Assembly (NCBI GenBank): GCA_025350145.1
Contig: JANXYH010000007.1
Location: 1-48,695, forward strand
Length of the DNA stretch: 48,695 nucleotides
Direction of reading: 5' to 3'
From: Burkholderiales bacterium
Lineage (GTDB): Bacteria > Pseudomonadota > Gammaproteobacteria > Burkholderiales > Burkholderiaceae_C
The notes beneath the pieces were generated by a model that was not told the origin of the DNA, did no database searches, and saw only the letters and a program-made list of their open reading frames with translations. Shown in pieces: positions 28,250 to 37,675 of this stretch; positions within the stretch are counted from its first letter, which is position 1; the number at the start of each line of letters is the position of its first letter. Made by a program: the position numbers and the translations under genes.

Positions 28250-28320
28250 CTGAAAGGCGAATTATAGGCGGGGAAACTGGTCCATCCGGCGAGCACCAGG
28301 GCCAACGCCCGGCCGGGCGC

Positions 28321-28791
28321 TCAACTCGCCAGCAGAGCGCGGATCGAGAGCAGTTCGGCGCGCAGTTGCGGGGCGCCGAAGTCGATGCCGTACGCGGCCG
28401 GAGCCAGCCCAGAGAGCTGGATCACGCCGGGCAGGCTGGCAGCGACGGCTGGCGGCGCGGTCGGTGGATCGCCGCCGCTGGCCGCTTCGGCCCCGTCGCC
28501 GACTTCGTCCAGTGGCGCGTCGTCGCCGTTGCGCCAGGCCGATTCGCCCAACTGGTTGCGCGCGCCGCTGATGGTGAAACCCTGGTCGTAGAGCAGGTCG
28601 CGGATCCGGCGGATCAGCAGCACCTCGTGGTGCTGGTAGTAGCGGCGGTTGCCGCGCCGCTTCATCGGCTTGAGCTGGGTGAACTCCTGCTCCCAGTAGC
28701 GCAGCACGTAGGGCTTGACGCCACACAGCTCAGAGACTTCTCCGATCGTGAAATAGCGCTTGGCCGGGATGGCAGGAAGCTGCTTTTCCAT
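28321..28791 (-). CDS. MerR-family transcriptional regulator
   Basis: A 156-residue regulator with an N-terminal winged helix MerR domain (about residues 14-80: YFTIGEVSELCGVKPYVLRYWEQEF). It is followed by a Pro/Ala-rich region with no obvious effector site and no metal-binding cysteines. It is the small MerR protein that commonly sits after ihfA in Burkholderiales. ATG at 28791 is preferred over TTG at 28800. Its target is unknown. Confidence 0.9.
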   Translation of the reverse strand: MEKQLPAIPAKRYFTIGEVSELCGVKPYVLRYWEQEFTQLKPMKRRGNRRYYQHHEVLLIRRIRDLLYDQGFTISGARNQLGESAWRNGDDAPLDEVGDGAEAASGGDPPTAPPAVAASLPGVIQLSGLAPAAYGIDFGAPQLRAELLSIRALLAS

Positions 28792-28825
28792 TGAAATCAA
28801 CGAGCTTTGCGTGCAAAGCTAGACT

Positions 28826-29188
28826 TTACTCGAAGTCGTCGGCGGACGGTGTGTCACCTTGCACAATTGCTTTGAGCTTGTGGCTGGCATGGAAAGTCAC
28901 GACGTTTCTGGCCTTGATCGGGATCGCCTCGCCGGTGCGCGGGTTGCGTCCCGGGCGCGGCGCCTTGCGCCGGATGTTGAAGTTGCCAAAGCCCGAGAGC
29001 TTGACGTCGGCGCCGCTGACCAAGGTGCCGTGGACCAGTTCGAAGAAGGCCTCGACCATGTCCTTGGATTCGCGCTTGTTCAGGCCGATCCGCTCGAACA
29101 GCAGTTCGGCCAGCTCCGCCTTGGTCAGGGTCGGGGTCTCCAGGCTGGGCAGGATCAGTCGCTCGGGTTCGGTCTCTGCGGTGGCCAT
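28826..29188 (-). CDS. ihfA: integration host factor alpha subunit
   Basis: IHF-alpha bends DNA as a heterodimer with IHF-beta. The 120-residue protein has the core HU/IHF fold with the DNA-binding arm [19 protein letters not shown]. It carries an N-terminal extension of about 20 residues ([19 protein letters not shown]) and a short acidic tail, both common in betaproteobacterial IhfA. ATG at 29188 with AGGAG 13 nt upstream is chosen. It follows pheT by 75 bp, as in E. coli. Confidence 0.95.
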   Translation of the reverse strand: MATAETEPERLILPSLETPTLTKAELAELLFERIGLNKRESKDMVEAFFELVHGTLVSGADVKLSGFGNFNIRRKAPRPGRNPRTGEAIPIKARNVVTFHASHKLKAIVQGDTPSADDFE

Positions 29189-29263
29189 GGTGTCTGCTCT
29201 CCTCACTGGTTTGTGCTTGCTCTTGGGGCCTGCAGCCGGACGGGCTGGGTCGCGTCTGGCCGC

Positions 29264-31690
29264 TCAGGCCCGCAGGCGTGCGCCATGGGCCTGCGCCACG
29301 CGGGCGACGGCGGCGGCCACGGCGAGGTCGATCCGATCTTCGGTCAGCGTGGCCTGGGGGTCGAGCAACTCCAGGCGCACGGCCAGGCTGCGCCGGCCTG
29401 CGGCGATGTCGCTGCCGGCCTGGCTTGGGCGGTAGACGTCGAACAGCGTGGCCTGGCGCACGAGGCCCTGCGGATCGGCGCGCAAAGCTGCCACCAGCGC
29501 GTCATGGGGGGTCTCGTCCGCGACCACCAGCGCGAGGTCGCGCCAGGCGCTCTGGTGGCGAGCGATTGGCTTGAACAGGGGCAAATCGCGTGCCAGCAGG
29601 GCCGGCAGATCGAGCTCGAACAGCATCGGCGCATGCGGCAACTCATAGGCCTGGCGCCAGCGCGGGTGCAGCTCGCCGAGCACGCCAACGGCCCTGCCGT
29701 CGAGCCGCAGCAGGGCGCTGCGTCCAGGGTGCAGCGCCGGATGCTCAGTGGGCTCGAACTGGGCCTGGCGTGGCGCCAGCAGCGCCTCTACGTCGCCTTT
29801 GAGGTCGAAGAAATCGACGCCGCGCTCCTTGCTGGCCCATTGCAGGCTGTCGACCGGCCCGTAGGCCAAGCCGGCCAGTTTCAGCGGCTGGGCGATGCCG
29901 GCGACGCTGAGCGGGCCGTCGGCGGCGCCGGGGTCGCGCCAGGCGACGCGGCCGAGTTCGAACACCCGCACCCGGCCGGCCTTGCGCGCCAGGTTGTGGC
30001 GCAGCACCTGTACCAGGCTGCCGATCAGCGAGGAGCGCATCACCGACAGCGGCGCGGCGATCGGGTTGAGCACCCGGATCGGGTTGGCGTTGCCGGCCAG
30101 CTCGGTCTCCCAGCGGGCCTCGACAAAGCTGTAGTTGATGGTCTCCTGGTAGCCCAGCGCGGCGCAGGCACGGCGCAGGGCGCTGCTGCTGCGCTGGCTC
30201 TCGCTGCGCATCCGGGCGACGACTGGCGCCAGCGGTGCGCTGTCGGGCAGCTTGTCGTAGCCGATGACGCGGATGACCTCTTCGACCAGGTCCTCTTCGA
30301 TCGCCAGATCGAAACGCCAGCTCGGCGGGCGGACATGCAGCAGGCCGGGCTCCTGGCTGAATTCAAAGCCCAAACGGCTGAAGACCGCAGCGCACTGGGC
30401 CTGGTCCAGCGGCATGCCAATGAGCTTGGCCGCCCGCGCCACCCGCAGGCTCACCGGCCGAGGCGCCGGCAGGTTGACGCACTGGTCGTCGATCACGCCG
30501 GGCTGGCCACCACAGATGTCGACGATGAGTTGGCTGACGCGCTCGATCCGCGCCACCGTCTGGGCCGGATCGACACCGCGCTCGAAGCGGTGGCCGGCAT
30601 CGGTGCTGAAGTTGTAGCGGCGCGAGCGCCCGGCCACCGCCTCGGGCCACCAGAACGCCGCCTCGACATAGACATGGCGGGTGCTGTCGGAGACGGCGGT
30701 GGCATCGCCGCCCATGATCCCGGCCAGCGACTCGACCGCCTGCGCGTCGGCGATCACGCCGACCTTGTCGTCCAAGGCGACGGTGTTGCCATTGAGCAGC
30801 TTGAGCGACTCGCCCGCCCTGCCCCAGCGAACCACCAGGTGCCCATCGATCTTGTCGAGGTCGAAGATGTGGGTCGGCTGGCCCGACTCGAACATCACGT
30901 AGTTGGAGATGTCGACCAGGGCGTTGACCGAACGCTGGCCACAGCGTGCCAGCCGCTCGACCATCCAGGCGGGGGTCTTGGCCTGGGTGTTGACCTCTCG
31001 CACGATCCGTCCGGAAAAGCGCCCGCACAACTCGGGCGCCTCGATCTTGACCGGCAGCACGGCGCCAGGGGACACCGCCAGCGGCGGCACGGTCGGCAGG
31101 GTCAGCGGCGTGCCGGTCAGGGCCGACAGCTCGCGCGCCACGCCCAGCACCGACAGCGCGTGGCCCAGGTTGGGGGTGAGCTTGAGCGTGAACAGGCTGT
31201 CGTCGAGCTTGAGCCAATCACGCAGCGTGGCGCCCAACGGCGCCTCGGTGGCCAGCTCAAGCAGGCCGCCATGGTCATCGCCAAGCCGGAGTTCGCGCGC
31301 CGAGCAAAGCATGCCGCGGCTCTCGACACCGCGCAGTTGGCCAACGCCGATCGTGAACGGCGTTTGTGCGCCCTCGGCCGGGGGCAGGATGGCGCCGACC
31401 AGCGCCAGCGGCACCTTGATGCCGGCCCGGGCATTGGGCGCGCCGCAGACGATCTGCAGGCCGCCGATCGGCGTGCCCGGCCCCGCATCGACCCGGCAGA
31501 CGCGCAACTTGTCGGCCTGCGGATGCGGCTCGGCGCTGAGGATCTCGGCCACCACCACGCCGCTGAACGGCGGCGCGGCGGGGCGGGTGTCCTCGACCTC
31601 CAGGCCGGACATGGTCAGCAGCTCGGCCAGCGCGGCGCTGGACAGCGGCGGGTTGCAGAACTCGCGCAACCAGGATTCAGGGAATTGCAT
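29264..31690 (-). CDS. pheT: phenylalanine-tRNA ligase beta subunit
   Basis: The 808-residue beta subunit forms the alpha2-beta2 synthetase with PheS. The N-terminal tRNA-binding OB domain covers about residues 40-155 (ADKLRVCRV, IVCGAPNARAG). This is followed by B3/B4 editing and B5 domains, a catalytic-like core and a C-terminal ferredoxin-fold anticodon-binding domain (the last 95 residues). Length matches the family. It starts 30 bp after the pheS stop. Confidence 0.97.
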   Translation of the reverse strand: MQFPESWLREFCNPPLSSAALAELLTMSGLEVEDTRPAAPPFSGVVVAEILSAEPHPQADKLRVCRVDAGPGTPIGGLQIVCGAPNARAGIKVPLALVGAILPPAEGAQTPFTIGVGQLRGVESRGMLCSARELRLGDDHGGLLELATEAPLGATLRDWLKLDDSLFTLKLTPNLGHALSVLGVARELSALTGTPLTLPTVPPLAVSPGAVLPVKIEAPELCGRFSGRIVREVNTQAKTPAWMVERLARCGQRSVNALVDISNYVMFESGQPTHIFDLDKIDGHLVVRWGRAGESLKLLNGNTVALDDKVGVIADAQAVESLAGIMGGDATAVSDSTRHVYVEAAFWWPEAVAGRSRRYNFSTDAGHRFERGVDPAQTVARIERVSQLIVDICGGQPGVIDDQCVNLPAPRPVSLRVARAAKLIGMPLDQAQCAAVFSRLGFEFSQEPGLLHVRPPSWRFDLAIEEDLVEEVIRVIGYDKLPDSAPLAPVVARMRSESQRSSSALRRACAALGYQETINYSFVEARWETELAGNANPIRVLNPIAAPLSVMRSSLIGSLVQVLRHNLARKAGRVRVFELGRVAWRDPGAADGPLSVAGIAQPLKLAGLAYGPVDSLQWASKERGVDFFDLKGDVEALLAPRQAQFEPTEHPALHPGRSALLRLDGRAVGVLGELHPRWRQAYELPHAPMLFELDLPALLARDLPLFKPIARHQSAWRDLALVVADETPHDALVAALRADPQGLVRQATLFDVYRPSQAGSDIAAGRRSLAVRLELLDPQATLTEDRIDLAVAAAVARVAQAHGARLRA

Positions 31691-31720
31691 GGCGTGATGG
31701 GGGAGGTGCGTGGGGCGGGG

Positions 31721-32776
31721 TCAGCGGAACTGCTGCAGGAAGCGCAGGTCGTTCTCGAAGAACAGGCGCAAATCGTTGACGCCGTAGCGCAGCATTGCCA
31801 GCCGGTCCGGGCCCATGCCGAAGGCAAAGCCGATGTGGCGCTCCGGGTCCAGCCCGTAGTTGCGCACCACGTTCGGGTGGACCTGGCCCGAGCCAGCCAC
31901 TTCCAGCCACTTGCCCTTGAGCGGGCCCTCGGCGAAGGCGATGTCGATCTCGGCCGAGGGCTCGGTGAACGGGAAAAACGACGGCCGAAAGCGCAGCGTC
32001 AGCGCATCGGTTTCGAAGAACCGGCGGCAGAAATCGGTGAAGACGACCTTGAGGTCCTTGAAGCTGACGTTCTCGCCCATCCACACGCCCTCGCACTGGT
32101 GGAACATCGGCGTGTGGGTCGCGTCGCTGTCGATGCGGTAGGTGCGGCCGGGGGCAATCACGCGGATCTCCGGTATCGGCTCGCCACGGGCGATCTGCGC
32201 CGCGTACTTGGCCGAATGGGCGCGGGCGTAGCGCAGCTGCATCGGGCTGGTGTGCGGGCGCAGGTTGTACCAGCGTCCGCCCTCGTCCTGCAGGTCAACG
32301 TAGAACGTGTCCTGCATCGAGCGCGCCGGGTGGTTCTCGGGGTTGTTCAGCGCGGTAAAGCTCATCCAGTCGGTTTCGATCTCGGGGCCCTCGGCGACGT
32401 CGAAACCCATGGACGCAAAGATCGACTCGATCCGTTCTATGGTCAGCGACACCGGGTGCAGACCGCCATTGCCGCGCTGGCGGCCGGGCAGGGTCACGTC
32501 CAGCGCCTCGGCCTTGAGTTGGGCCTCGAGTTCGGCATCGGCCAGGGCCTGGCGACGCGCGGTCAGCGCTGCCTCGATCCGCTGCTTGGCCTGGTTGATC
32601 GCCGCGCCACGGGTCTTTTTCTCGTCAGGCGTGGCGCCGGCCAGGCCCTTGAGCAACTCGGTCACCCGCCCGGCCTTGCCCAGCAGCCGGGCCTTGGCGT
32701 CTTCCAGCGCCGCCGGGGTGTGGGCGGCGGCAAAGTCTGCGGTGGCTTGCGCCACCAATTGATCCAGGTCGTTCAT
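31721..32776 (-). CDS. pheS: phenylalanine-tRNA ligase alpha subunit
   Basis: The 351-residue catalytic subunit charges tRNA-Phe. An N-terminal coiled coil (about 1-95) binds tRNA. Class II motif 2 is [16 protein letters not shown] and motif 3 is [22 protein letters not shown]. The ATG at 32776 gives the normal start MNDLDQLV. An attenuator-like hairpin with a T run lies 36 bp upstream, so expression may be set by transcription termination. The gene is preceded by rplT in the same operon. Confidence 0.97.
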   Translation of the reverse strand: MNDLDQLVAQATADFAAAHTPAALEDAKARLLGKAGRVTELLKGLAGATPDEKKTRGAAINQAKQRIEAALTARRQALADAELEAQLKAEALDVTLPGRQRGNGGLHPVSLTIERIESIFASMGFDVAEGPEIETDWMSFTALNNPENHPARSMQDTFYVDLQDEGGRWYNLRPHTSPMQLRYARAHSAKYAAQIARGEPIPEIRVIAPGRTYRIDSDATHTPMFHQCEGVWMGENVSFKDLKVVFTDFCRRFFETDALTLRFRPSFFPFTEPSAEIDIAFAEGPLKGKWLEVAGSGQVHPNVVRNYGLDPERHIGFAFGMGPDRLAMLRYGVNDLRLFFENDLRFLQQFR

Positions 32777-32812
32777 CGGTCGAGTACAGGTGACGAAGTT
32801 GGAGTGGCCGGC

Positions 32813-32845
32813 AAAAAAAAAGGCCGCACCCGGAAGGCAACGGCC
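32813..32845 (-). terminator. attenuator-like terminator upstream of pheS
   Basis: On the minus strand GGCCG (32845-32841) pairs with CGGCC (32826-32822), with an inner CC/GG match, followed directly by nine T (32821-32813). It is 36 bp before the pheS ATG. It would end rplT transcripts unless prevented, which is the layout of the pheST attenuator in E. coli. A short frame starting at 32852 ([13 protein letters not shown]) includes two Phe codons inside the T run. Confidence 0.7.
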
Positions 32846-32864
32846 AGTGCATGGGCGCGGCGCT

Positions 32865-32891
32865 CACCGCCGGGACTTGTGCCCGGCGGTG
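32865..32891 (-). promoter_or_regulatory. perfect hairpin in the rplT-pheS leader
   Basis: CACCGCCGGG at 32865-32874 is a perfect complement to CCCGGCGGTG at 32882-32891 (10-bp stem, 7-nt loop). It lies between the rplT stop and the attenuator-like terminator. It could pause RNA polymerase or act as a competing structure. No T run follows. Confidence 0.55.
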
Positions 32892-32930
32892 GCCAGCGCC
32901 ATCAAGCCGACGCGGCCGGCAATTGGGCTT

Positions 32931-33284
32931 TCACAGTTGCGCCTTCACCTTGGCGACGATCGCGCCAAATGCGGCCGGGTCGTTGACCGCCAATTCGGCC
33001 AGCATCTTGCGGTCGATGTCGATCGAGGCCTGCTTCATGCCGGCCATGAACTTGCTGTAGGTCAGGCCCAGACCGCGCGTGGCGGCATTGATACGGGCGA
33101 TCCACAACTGGCGGAAGACACGCTTGCGGGTACGGCGATCACGGTAGGCATATTGCCCGGCCTTCATCACCGCCTCTTTGGCGACCCGGTAGACGTTCTT
33201 GCGGCGACCGCGGTAGCCCTTGGCCAGGGCGAGGATCTTTTTGTGGCGGGCGCGGGCGGTGACACCACGTTTGACGCGAGGCAT
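32931..33284 (-). CDS. rplT: 50S ribosomal protein L20
   Basis: The 117-residue L20 binds 23S rRNA early in 50S assembly. It begins [19 protein letters not shown] and contains [20 protein letters not shown], both standard. In E. coli it also represses translation of rpmI-rplT by binding the leader RNA. It lies 27 bp after rpmI. Confidence 0.98.
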   Translation of the reverse strand: MPRVKRGVTARARHKKILALAKGYRGRRKNVYRVAKEAVMKAGQYAYRDRRTRKRVFRQLWIARINAATRGLGLTYSKFMAGMKQASIDIDRKMLAELAVNDPAAFGAIVAKVKAQL

Positions 33285-33311
33285 GTGTTTCTCCTGGGGT
33301 CTGGTGGTGGA

Positions 33312-33515
33312 TTACAGGCCGGCGTACGGCAGCATTTGTGCCATATGACCCATGTTGGACTCGTGCACGGCGACCGTGCCGCGCAGGTGCCGCTTGTTCT
33401 TGGTGGTCTTCTTGGTCAGGATATGGCGTTTGAACGCCTGACCGCGCTTGACGGTGCCACCCGGGCGAACGCGAAAGCGCTTTTTGGCGCCGCTCTTGGT
33501 CTTCATCTTGGGCAT
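33312..33515 (-). CDS. rpmI: 50S ribosomal protein L35
   Basis: The 67-residue protein [20 protein letters not shown] is typical of L35. A ribosome-binding site AAGGAG precedes the ATG. The 173-bp space before it, after infC, is structured and probably carries the L20-binding leader. Confidence 0.97.
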   Translation of the reverse strand: MPKMKTKSGAKKRFRVRPGGTVKRGQAFKRHILTKKTTKNKRHLRGTVAVHESNMGHMAQMLPYAGL

Positions 33516-33600
33516 GACTGCTCCTTCTCAATGACCCCTGCCGGCGGCGCCACGGGCTTGTGGACGCACTTGGATGGCCTGGCAGCGGCTTCGTGTCCCC

Positions 33601-33640
33601 CTGGACCGAAATCCAGTGGTTGCGGCGACCAAACCGCAAC
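33601..33640 (-). promoter_or_regulatory. structured leader of rpmI-rplT
   Basis: Two hairpins lie in the infC-rpmI gap. CTGGA/TCCAG at 33601-33616 and GTTGCGG/CCGCAAC at 33619-33640 are perfect short stems. A T-rich tract (AATTTTTTAG on the minus strand) lies nearer the infC stop. In E. coli this gap holds the L20 operator; whether these stems form that structure is not tested here. Confidence 0.45.
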
Positions 33641-33688
33641 GGGGATAAAACTAAAAAATTTCAGACTCGGTATCTACTGCTTGCGCTT

Positions 33689-34240
33689 TTACTGCTTGCG
33701 CTTAGGCGAAAGCACCATGATCATTTGCCGCCCCTCCAGCTTGGGGAACTGCTCGACCAGGGCGACATCGGCCAACTCGTCGCGGATGCGCTCAAGCATG
33801 CGCATGCCGATGTCCTGGTGGGTGATTTCACGACCGCGAAAACGCAGCGTGACCTTGCCCTTGTCGCCGTCCTCGGCAATGAAGCGCCGCAGGTTGCGCA
33901 TCTTGATGTTGTAGTCGCCATCGTCGGTGCCGGGGCGGAACTTGACTTCCTTGACCTCGATCACCTTCTGCTTGGATTTGGCCTCGGCGGCCTTCTTCTG
34001 CTCCTGGTACTTGAACTTGCCGTAGTCCATCAGCCGGCAAACCGGCGGGTCTGCCGTGGGTGCAATCTCGACCAGATCGACGTCCGCCTCGCCTGAAAGC
34101 CGCAGCGCTTCCATGATGGTGACGATGCCTATGGGCTCGTTGTTGACACCGTTCAGGCGCACCGATGGCGCCATGATCTCGCGGTTGAGCCGGTGTTTGC
34201 GCTCGACGTTGGGCGTGCGGCGATCAAGAAAAGTAGCGAT
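33689..34240 (-). CDS. infC: translation initiation factor IF-3 with ATC start codon
   Basis: IF-3 checks the start codon on the 30S subunit. The 183-residue protein has its N domain with [15 protein letters not shown] and a C domain with [18 protein letters not shown]. The full-length start is ATC at 34240: an in-frame TGA lies two codons upstream, and GAGGGG is spaced 8 nt from it. The first ATG, at 34174, would remove 22 conserved residues. A rare ATT or ATC start is known for infC and lets IF-3 repress its own synthesis. It lies 92 bp after thrS. Confidence 0.94.
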   Translation of the reverse strand: MATFLDRRTPNVERKHRLNREIMAPSVRLNGVNNEPIGIVTIMEALRLSGEADVDLVEIAPTADPPVCRLMDYGKFKYQEQKKAAEAKSKQKVIEVKEVKFRPGTDDGDYNIKMRNLRRFIAEDGDKGKVTLRFRGREITHQDIGMRMLERIRDELADVALVEQFPKLEGRQMIMVLSPKRKQ

Positions 34241-34332
34241 GGTTCAGACCCCTCTATGACCACTCAAGGTCACCGCCCGCTGGCAAGCAACAGGCCCCAA
34301 AAAAGCAAAACGTGCGCCACCGCAGGCATGGC

Positions 34333-36240
34333 TCAAAGCTTGGCGGCGATGTCCGCAGCGAGCTTCGACGCGAAGTCGGCCAGCGGCATCACGCCCAGAT
34401 CAGAGTTGCCCCTGGCGCGCACGGCAACGGTCCCGCTTGCCATCTCCTTGTCGCCGGCGACCAGGATGTACGGGACCTTTTGCAACGAATGTTCGCGGAT
34501 TTTATAGTTAATTTTCTCATTTCGCAAATCGACCGCCACCCTAAGCCCTTGTTTTTGCAGCGTTTTCGCCACTTCTCGGAGGTAATTTGCGTGGCTGTCA
34601 GTGATTGACGCCAGGACCACCTGGACCGGCGCCAGCCAGGCCGGCAGGGCCCCGGCGTGCTGCTCCAGCAGGATGCCGATGAAGCGCTCCAGGCTGCCGA
34701 CGATGGCCCGGTGCAGCATCACCGGGTGGGCGCGTCCGCTGGTCTCGGTGACGTACTCGCCGCCCAGACGTTCGGCGGTGTTGAAGTCGACCTGCATGGT
34801 GCCGCACTGCCATTGCCGGCCGATCGCGTCCTTGAGCGTGTACTCGATCTTTGGGCCGTAGAAGGCGCCGTCGCCGGGCGAGACGATGAACGCACAGCCG
34901 GAGCGGCGCAGTGATTCCATCACCGCATGCTCGGCCCTGTCCCAGAGCGCGTCCGAGCCGACCCGCTTGTCTGGCCGGGTCGCAACCTTGTAGATGATGT
35001 CCTTGAAGCCGAAGTCGGCGTAGACCTTTTGCAGCAGCGCGGTGTAGGCCACGCACTCGTCCAGGATCTGCTCCTCGGTGCAGAAGATGTGGCCATCGTC
35101 CTGGGTGAAGCCGCGCACCCGCATGATGCCGTGCAGCGCGCCGCTGGGCTCGTTGCGGTGGCACTGGCCAAATTCGCCGTAGCGCAGCGGCAGCTCGCGG
35201 TAGCTGCGCAATTGCGAGCTGAAGATCAGCACATGGCCGGGACAGTTCATCGGCTTGAGCGCGTACTCGCGCTTCTCGCTCTCGGTCACGAACATGTTGT
35301 CGCGGTAGTTGTCCCAGTGGCCGGTCTTCTCCCACAGCGCCTTGTCCAGGATCTGCGGCCCTTTGACCTCCTGGTAGCCGTTGTCGCGGTAGACACCGCG
35401 CATGTACTGCTCGACCGCTTGCCACACGGTCCAGCCCTTGGGGTGCCAGAACACCAGGCCAGGCGCGGTCTCTTCCATGTGGAACAGGTCGAGCTCGCGG
35501 CCGAGGCGGCGGTGGTCGCGTTTCTCGGCCTCTTCGAGCATGCGCAGGTGGCCGGCCAGCGCCTCCTTGCTGGCCCAGGCGGTGCCGTAGATGCGCTGCA
35601 ACTGGGCATTTTTCTGGTCGCCGCGCCAGTAGGCGCCGGCCAGCTTCATCAGCTTGAAGTGCTTGAGCCGCCCGGTGCTGGGCACATGCGGGCCGCGACA
35701 CAGGTCTTCGAAATCACCCTCGCGGTACAGCGACACGTCTTGGTCGGCCGGGATGCTTTCGATGATCTCGGCCTTGTAGTGCTCGCCCAGGCCCTTGAAG
35801 TAGGCCACCGCCGCGTCACGCGGCAGCACCCGGCGCAGCACCGGCTCGTCCTTCTGCGCCAGCGCGGTCATGCGCGCCTCGATCGCCGCCAGGTCCTCGG
35901 GAGTGAACGGGCGCTTGTAGGCAAAGTCGTAATAAAAGCCGTTCTCGACCACTGGTCCGATGGTGACCTGGGCTTCGGGGAACAGCGACTTGACCGCATA
36001 GGCCAGCAGGTGGGCGGTGGAGTGGCGGATCATCGCCAGGCCGTCGGCGTCGCGTTCGGTGACGATGGCCAGCGCCGCGTCGGCGCTGAGCCTGTGGCTC
36101 AGGTCGACCAGCCGGCCGTCGACCTTGCCGCCAAGCGCGGCCTTGAGCAGGCCGGGGCCGATTGCGGCGGCGACCTCGCCAACGGTCAGTGCCTGGGCAA
36201 ATTCGCGGCGCGATCCGTCGGGCAGTGTGATCTGGATCAT
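34333..36240 (-). CDS. thrS: threonine-tRNA ligase
   Basis: The 635-residue enzyme charges tRNA-Thr. It has an N-terminal TGS domain ([14 protein letters not shown]), an editing domain with [12 protein letters not shown], class II motif 2 at [16 protein letters not shown], motif 3 at [12 protein letters not shown], and a C-terminal anticodon-binding domain. Zinc ligands are the Cys in MNCPGH and the two His in DDGHIF and VMLHRA. It heads the thrS-infC-rpmI-rplT-pheST-ihfA run and has its own promoter and leader upstream. Confidence 0.97.
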   Translation of the reverse strand: MIQITLPDGSRREFAQALTVGEVAAAIGPGLLKAALGGKVDGRLVDLSHRLSADAALAIVTERDADGLAMIRHSTAHLLAYAVKSLFPEAQVTIGPVVENGFYYDFAYKRPFTPEDLAAIEARMTALAQKDEPVLRRVLPRDAAVAYFKGLGEHYKAEIIESIPADQDVSLYREGDFEDLCRGPHVPSTGRLKHFKLMKLAGAYWRGDQKNAQLQRIYGTAWASKEALAGHLRMLEEAEKRDHRRLGRELDLFHMEETAPGLVFWHPKGWTVWQAVEQYMRGVYRDNGYQEVKGPQILDKALWEKTGHWDNYRDNMFVTESEKREYALKPMNCPGHVLIFSSQLRSYRELPLRYGEFGQCHRNEPSGALHGIMRVRGFTQDDGHIFCTEEQILDECVAYTALLQKVYADFGFKDIIYKVATRPDKRVGSDALWDRAEHAVMESLRRSGCAFIVSPGDGAFYGPKIEYTLKDAIGRQWQCGTMQVDFNTAERLGGEYVTETSGRAHPVMLHRAIVGSLERFIGILLEQHAGALPAWLAPVQVVLASITDSHANYLREVAKTLQKQGLRVAVDLRNEKINYKIREHSLQKVPYILVAGDKEMASGTVAVRARGNSDLGVMPLADFASKLAADIAAKL

Positions 36241-36278
36241 GGGGCAACTCCAAGGTCGGTCAGGGATTCGTCGGGCGC

Positions 36279-36302
36279 AAAAAAGCGCGGTGAAGACCGC
36301 GC
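36279..36302 (-). terminator. terminator/attenuator 39 bp before thrS
   Basis: On the minus strand GCGCGG (36302-36297) pairs with CCGCGC (36290-36285) over a 6-nt loop, followed by six T (36284-36279). It may simply end the upstream hupE operon transcript, or, since a promoter-like element and a short frame lie between, it may be a thrS attenuator. Confidence 0.7.
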
Positions 36303-36325
36303 TGCAGGGTTGGCGCCTGAATGCT

Positions 36326-36400
36326 TCAGCGAACAGGCAGGGCAGCGCGGCCGGGCATGCGGCCAGTGGCGTTGCGCCAAGTTCGCGGTGTCAGAACCAT
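36326..36400 (-). CDS. possible 24-residue leader peptide of thrS
   Basis: A short frame, [20 protein letters not shown] plus four more residues, with AAGG 6 nt before its ATG. Three of the first twelve codons are Thr. It ends 23 nt before the terminator stem, as attenuator leader peptides do. Thr content is modest compared with classical leaders such as thrL, so this is a candidate only. Confidence 0.35.
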   Translation of the reverse strand: MVLTPRTWRNATGRMPGRAALPVR

Positions 36401-36440
36401 GCTGCCTTTCTCGCTCTTGTGGACGGGCTCAAGGGGCGGG

Positions 36441-36446
36441 ATTGTA
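36441..36446 (-). promoter_or_regulatory. candidate -10 element of thrS promoter
   Basis: TACAAT on the minus strand, 41 nt before the leader-peptide ATG. No good -35 match is visible 17 nt upstream. It lies in the 243-bp hupE-thrS gap. Confidence 0.4.
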
Positions 36447-36483
36447 GGCCAGCGGTCCCGGCCTCGGGCGGTGGCGGCGGCGC

Positions 36484-37674
36484 CTAGAACGGCATCAAAC
36501 GCAGGTCGGTGCTGCGCTCCAGCAACCACAGTGTGGCCATCGCCAGGGCCAGCGCCGAACCGCCGCCGAGCACGCTGCGTGGATACCAGGGCCGCGCACG
36601 CAGCCCGTAGAGCAGCGGCACGACGCAGAACACCAGCGCCAACTGACCGAGTTCGAGCCCGAGGTTGAACTCGAACAGGGCCCAACCGAACGCGGCGGTC
36701 GGCAAATTCAGCTCGGCCAGGACGCTGGCAAAGCCGAAGCCGTGGACCAGGCCGAAGCCGAAGGTGACTGCGCCGCGGTAGCGCAGCAGCAGCGGGCGCA
36801 GGTTGTCAAACGCCGCCAGCATGATGGTTGCGGCAATCGCCGGCTCGGTCAACCGTGGCGACAAACGAACCCAGCCCAGCGCCGCCAGCGCCAGCGTGAG
36901 CGAATGCGCCAGGGTGAACAGCGTCACCGTCTTGGCCACGGGCAGCAGCGCCTGGCGCCAACCGGCCACCGGCTGCCAGCGCGCGTCGCGGCGCAGCAGC
37001 ACCGCCGGCAGCAGCAGGCACAGCAGGAACAGCAAATGGTCGTAGCCGCTGAGGATGTGGTGTATGCCCTCGCGCAGGAACGAGGTCGGCGCCACCGCGG
37101 CCACAGGCGGTGCCGGGGCCGCCGCTGTTGCGCTGGCGGCCAGGGGCGCGGGCCCCGCGCTCTCGGCTGAGGCGGCAGCGGCGGGTGTCTGAGCCACTGG
37201 CAGCACCGGGACCGGGCCAGGCACCAGCATCCGCACTGTCGCCGGGGCACCGTCCAGGCTCAGCCGCAGCAGGCCACGGTGGGTCGTGTCGATCTCGCGG
37301 AACAGACCGTAGAACAGCGCGGTGTCGGCCTCGATCCGGCAGGGCGCGCGCAGCAGCAGCACCGCGTAGGCACCGTCGTTGCGCGCCTCCAGCGCATGGC
37401 CGGTGATGTCGAACTTGCAGCCGGCCACCGCCAGCGAGGCCATGGCCAGGGCATCGATGCGCGGCCAGGCGGCCTTGATCTCGCCCCAGCTCAGGGCGCG
37501 GTCGCCATCGGCGTCCAGGGTCGGCAGCGCGGCGTCCAGGTCGCGCAAGGCGATGTCCCAGCGCAGCGTGCTGACTTGGCCCTGGACGCTCAGCGCCAGG
37601 TAGGCGTCGCTGGACTTGTGGGCCAGGGCCGGTGGCGCCAGCAGCGTCAGCAGGACCAGCAGGAGCGCCCGCAC
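36484..37674 (-). CDS. HupE/UreJ family membrane protein
   Basis: A 396-residue protein with a signal peptide (about 1-18) before HKSSDAYL. A periplasmic region carries an EF-hand-like DADGDRALSWGE (near 54-65), followed by an Ala/Pro-rich linker (about 155-200). The C-terminal half is a HupE/UreJ-2 type membrane domain with HHILSGYDHLLFLL, AHSLTLALAA and FGFGLVHGFGFA; the histidines suggest metal handling, such as nickel, in related proteins. Start GTG at 37674 is 1 bp after the TPR gene stop, so the genes are coupled. The actual substrate is unknown. Confidence 0.85.
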   Translation of the reverse strand: MRALLLVLLTLLAPPALAHKSSDAYLALSVQGQVSTLRWDIALRDLDAALPTLDADGDRALSWGEIKAAWPRIDALAMASLAVAGCKFDITGHALEARNDGAYAVLLLRAPCRIEADTALFYGLFREIDTTHRGLLRLSLDGAPATVRMLVPGPVPVLPVAQTPAAAASAESAGPAPLAASATAAAPAPPVAAVAPTSFLREGIHHILSGYDHLLFLLCLLLPAVLLRRDARWQPVAGWRQALLPVAKTVTLFTLAHSLTLALAALGWVRLSPRLTEPAIAATIMLAAFDNLRPLLLRYRGAVTFGFGLVHGFGFASVLAELNLPTAAFGWALFEFNLGLELGQLALVFCVVPLLYGLRARPWYPRSVLGGGSALALAMATLWLLERSTDLRLMPF

Positions 37675-37675
37675 C

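Noticed and set aside
28859-32986. A 1375-codon plus-strand open frame
   Set aside because: It lies opposite ihfA, pheT and pheS. Its composition (Gln, Arg, His, Ala-rich) is that of an antisense shadow of high-GC genes.
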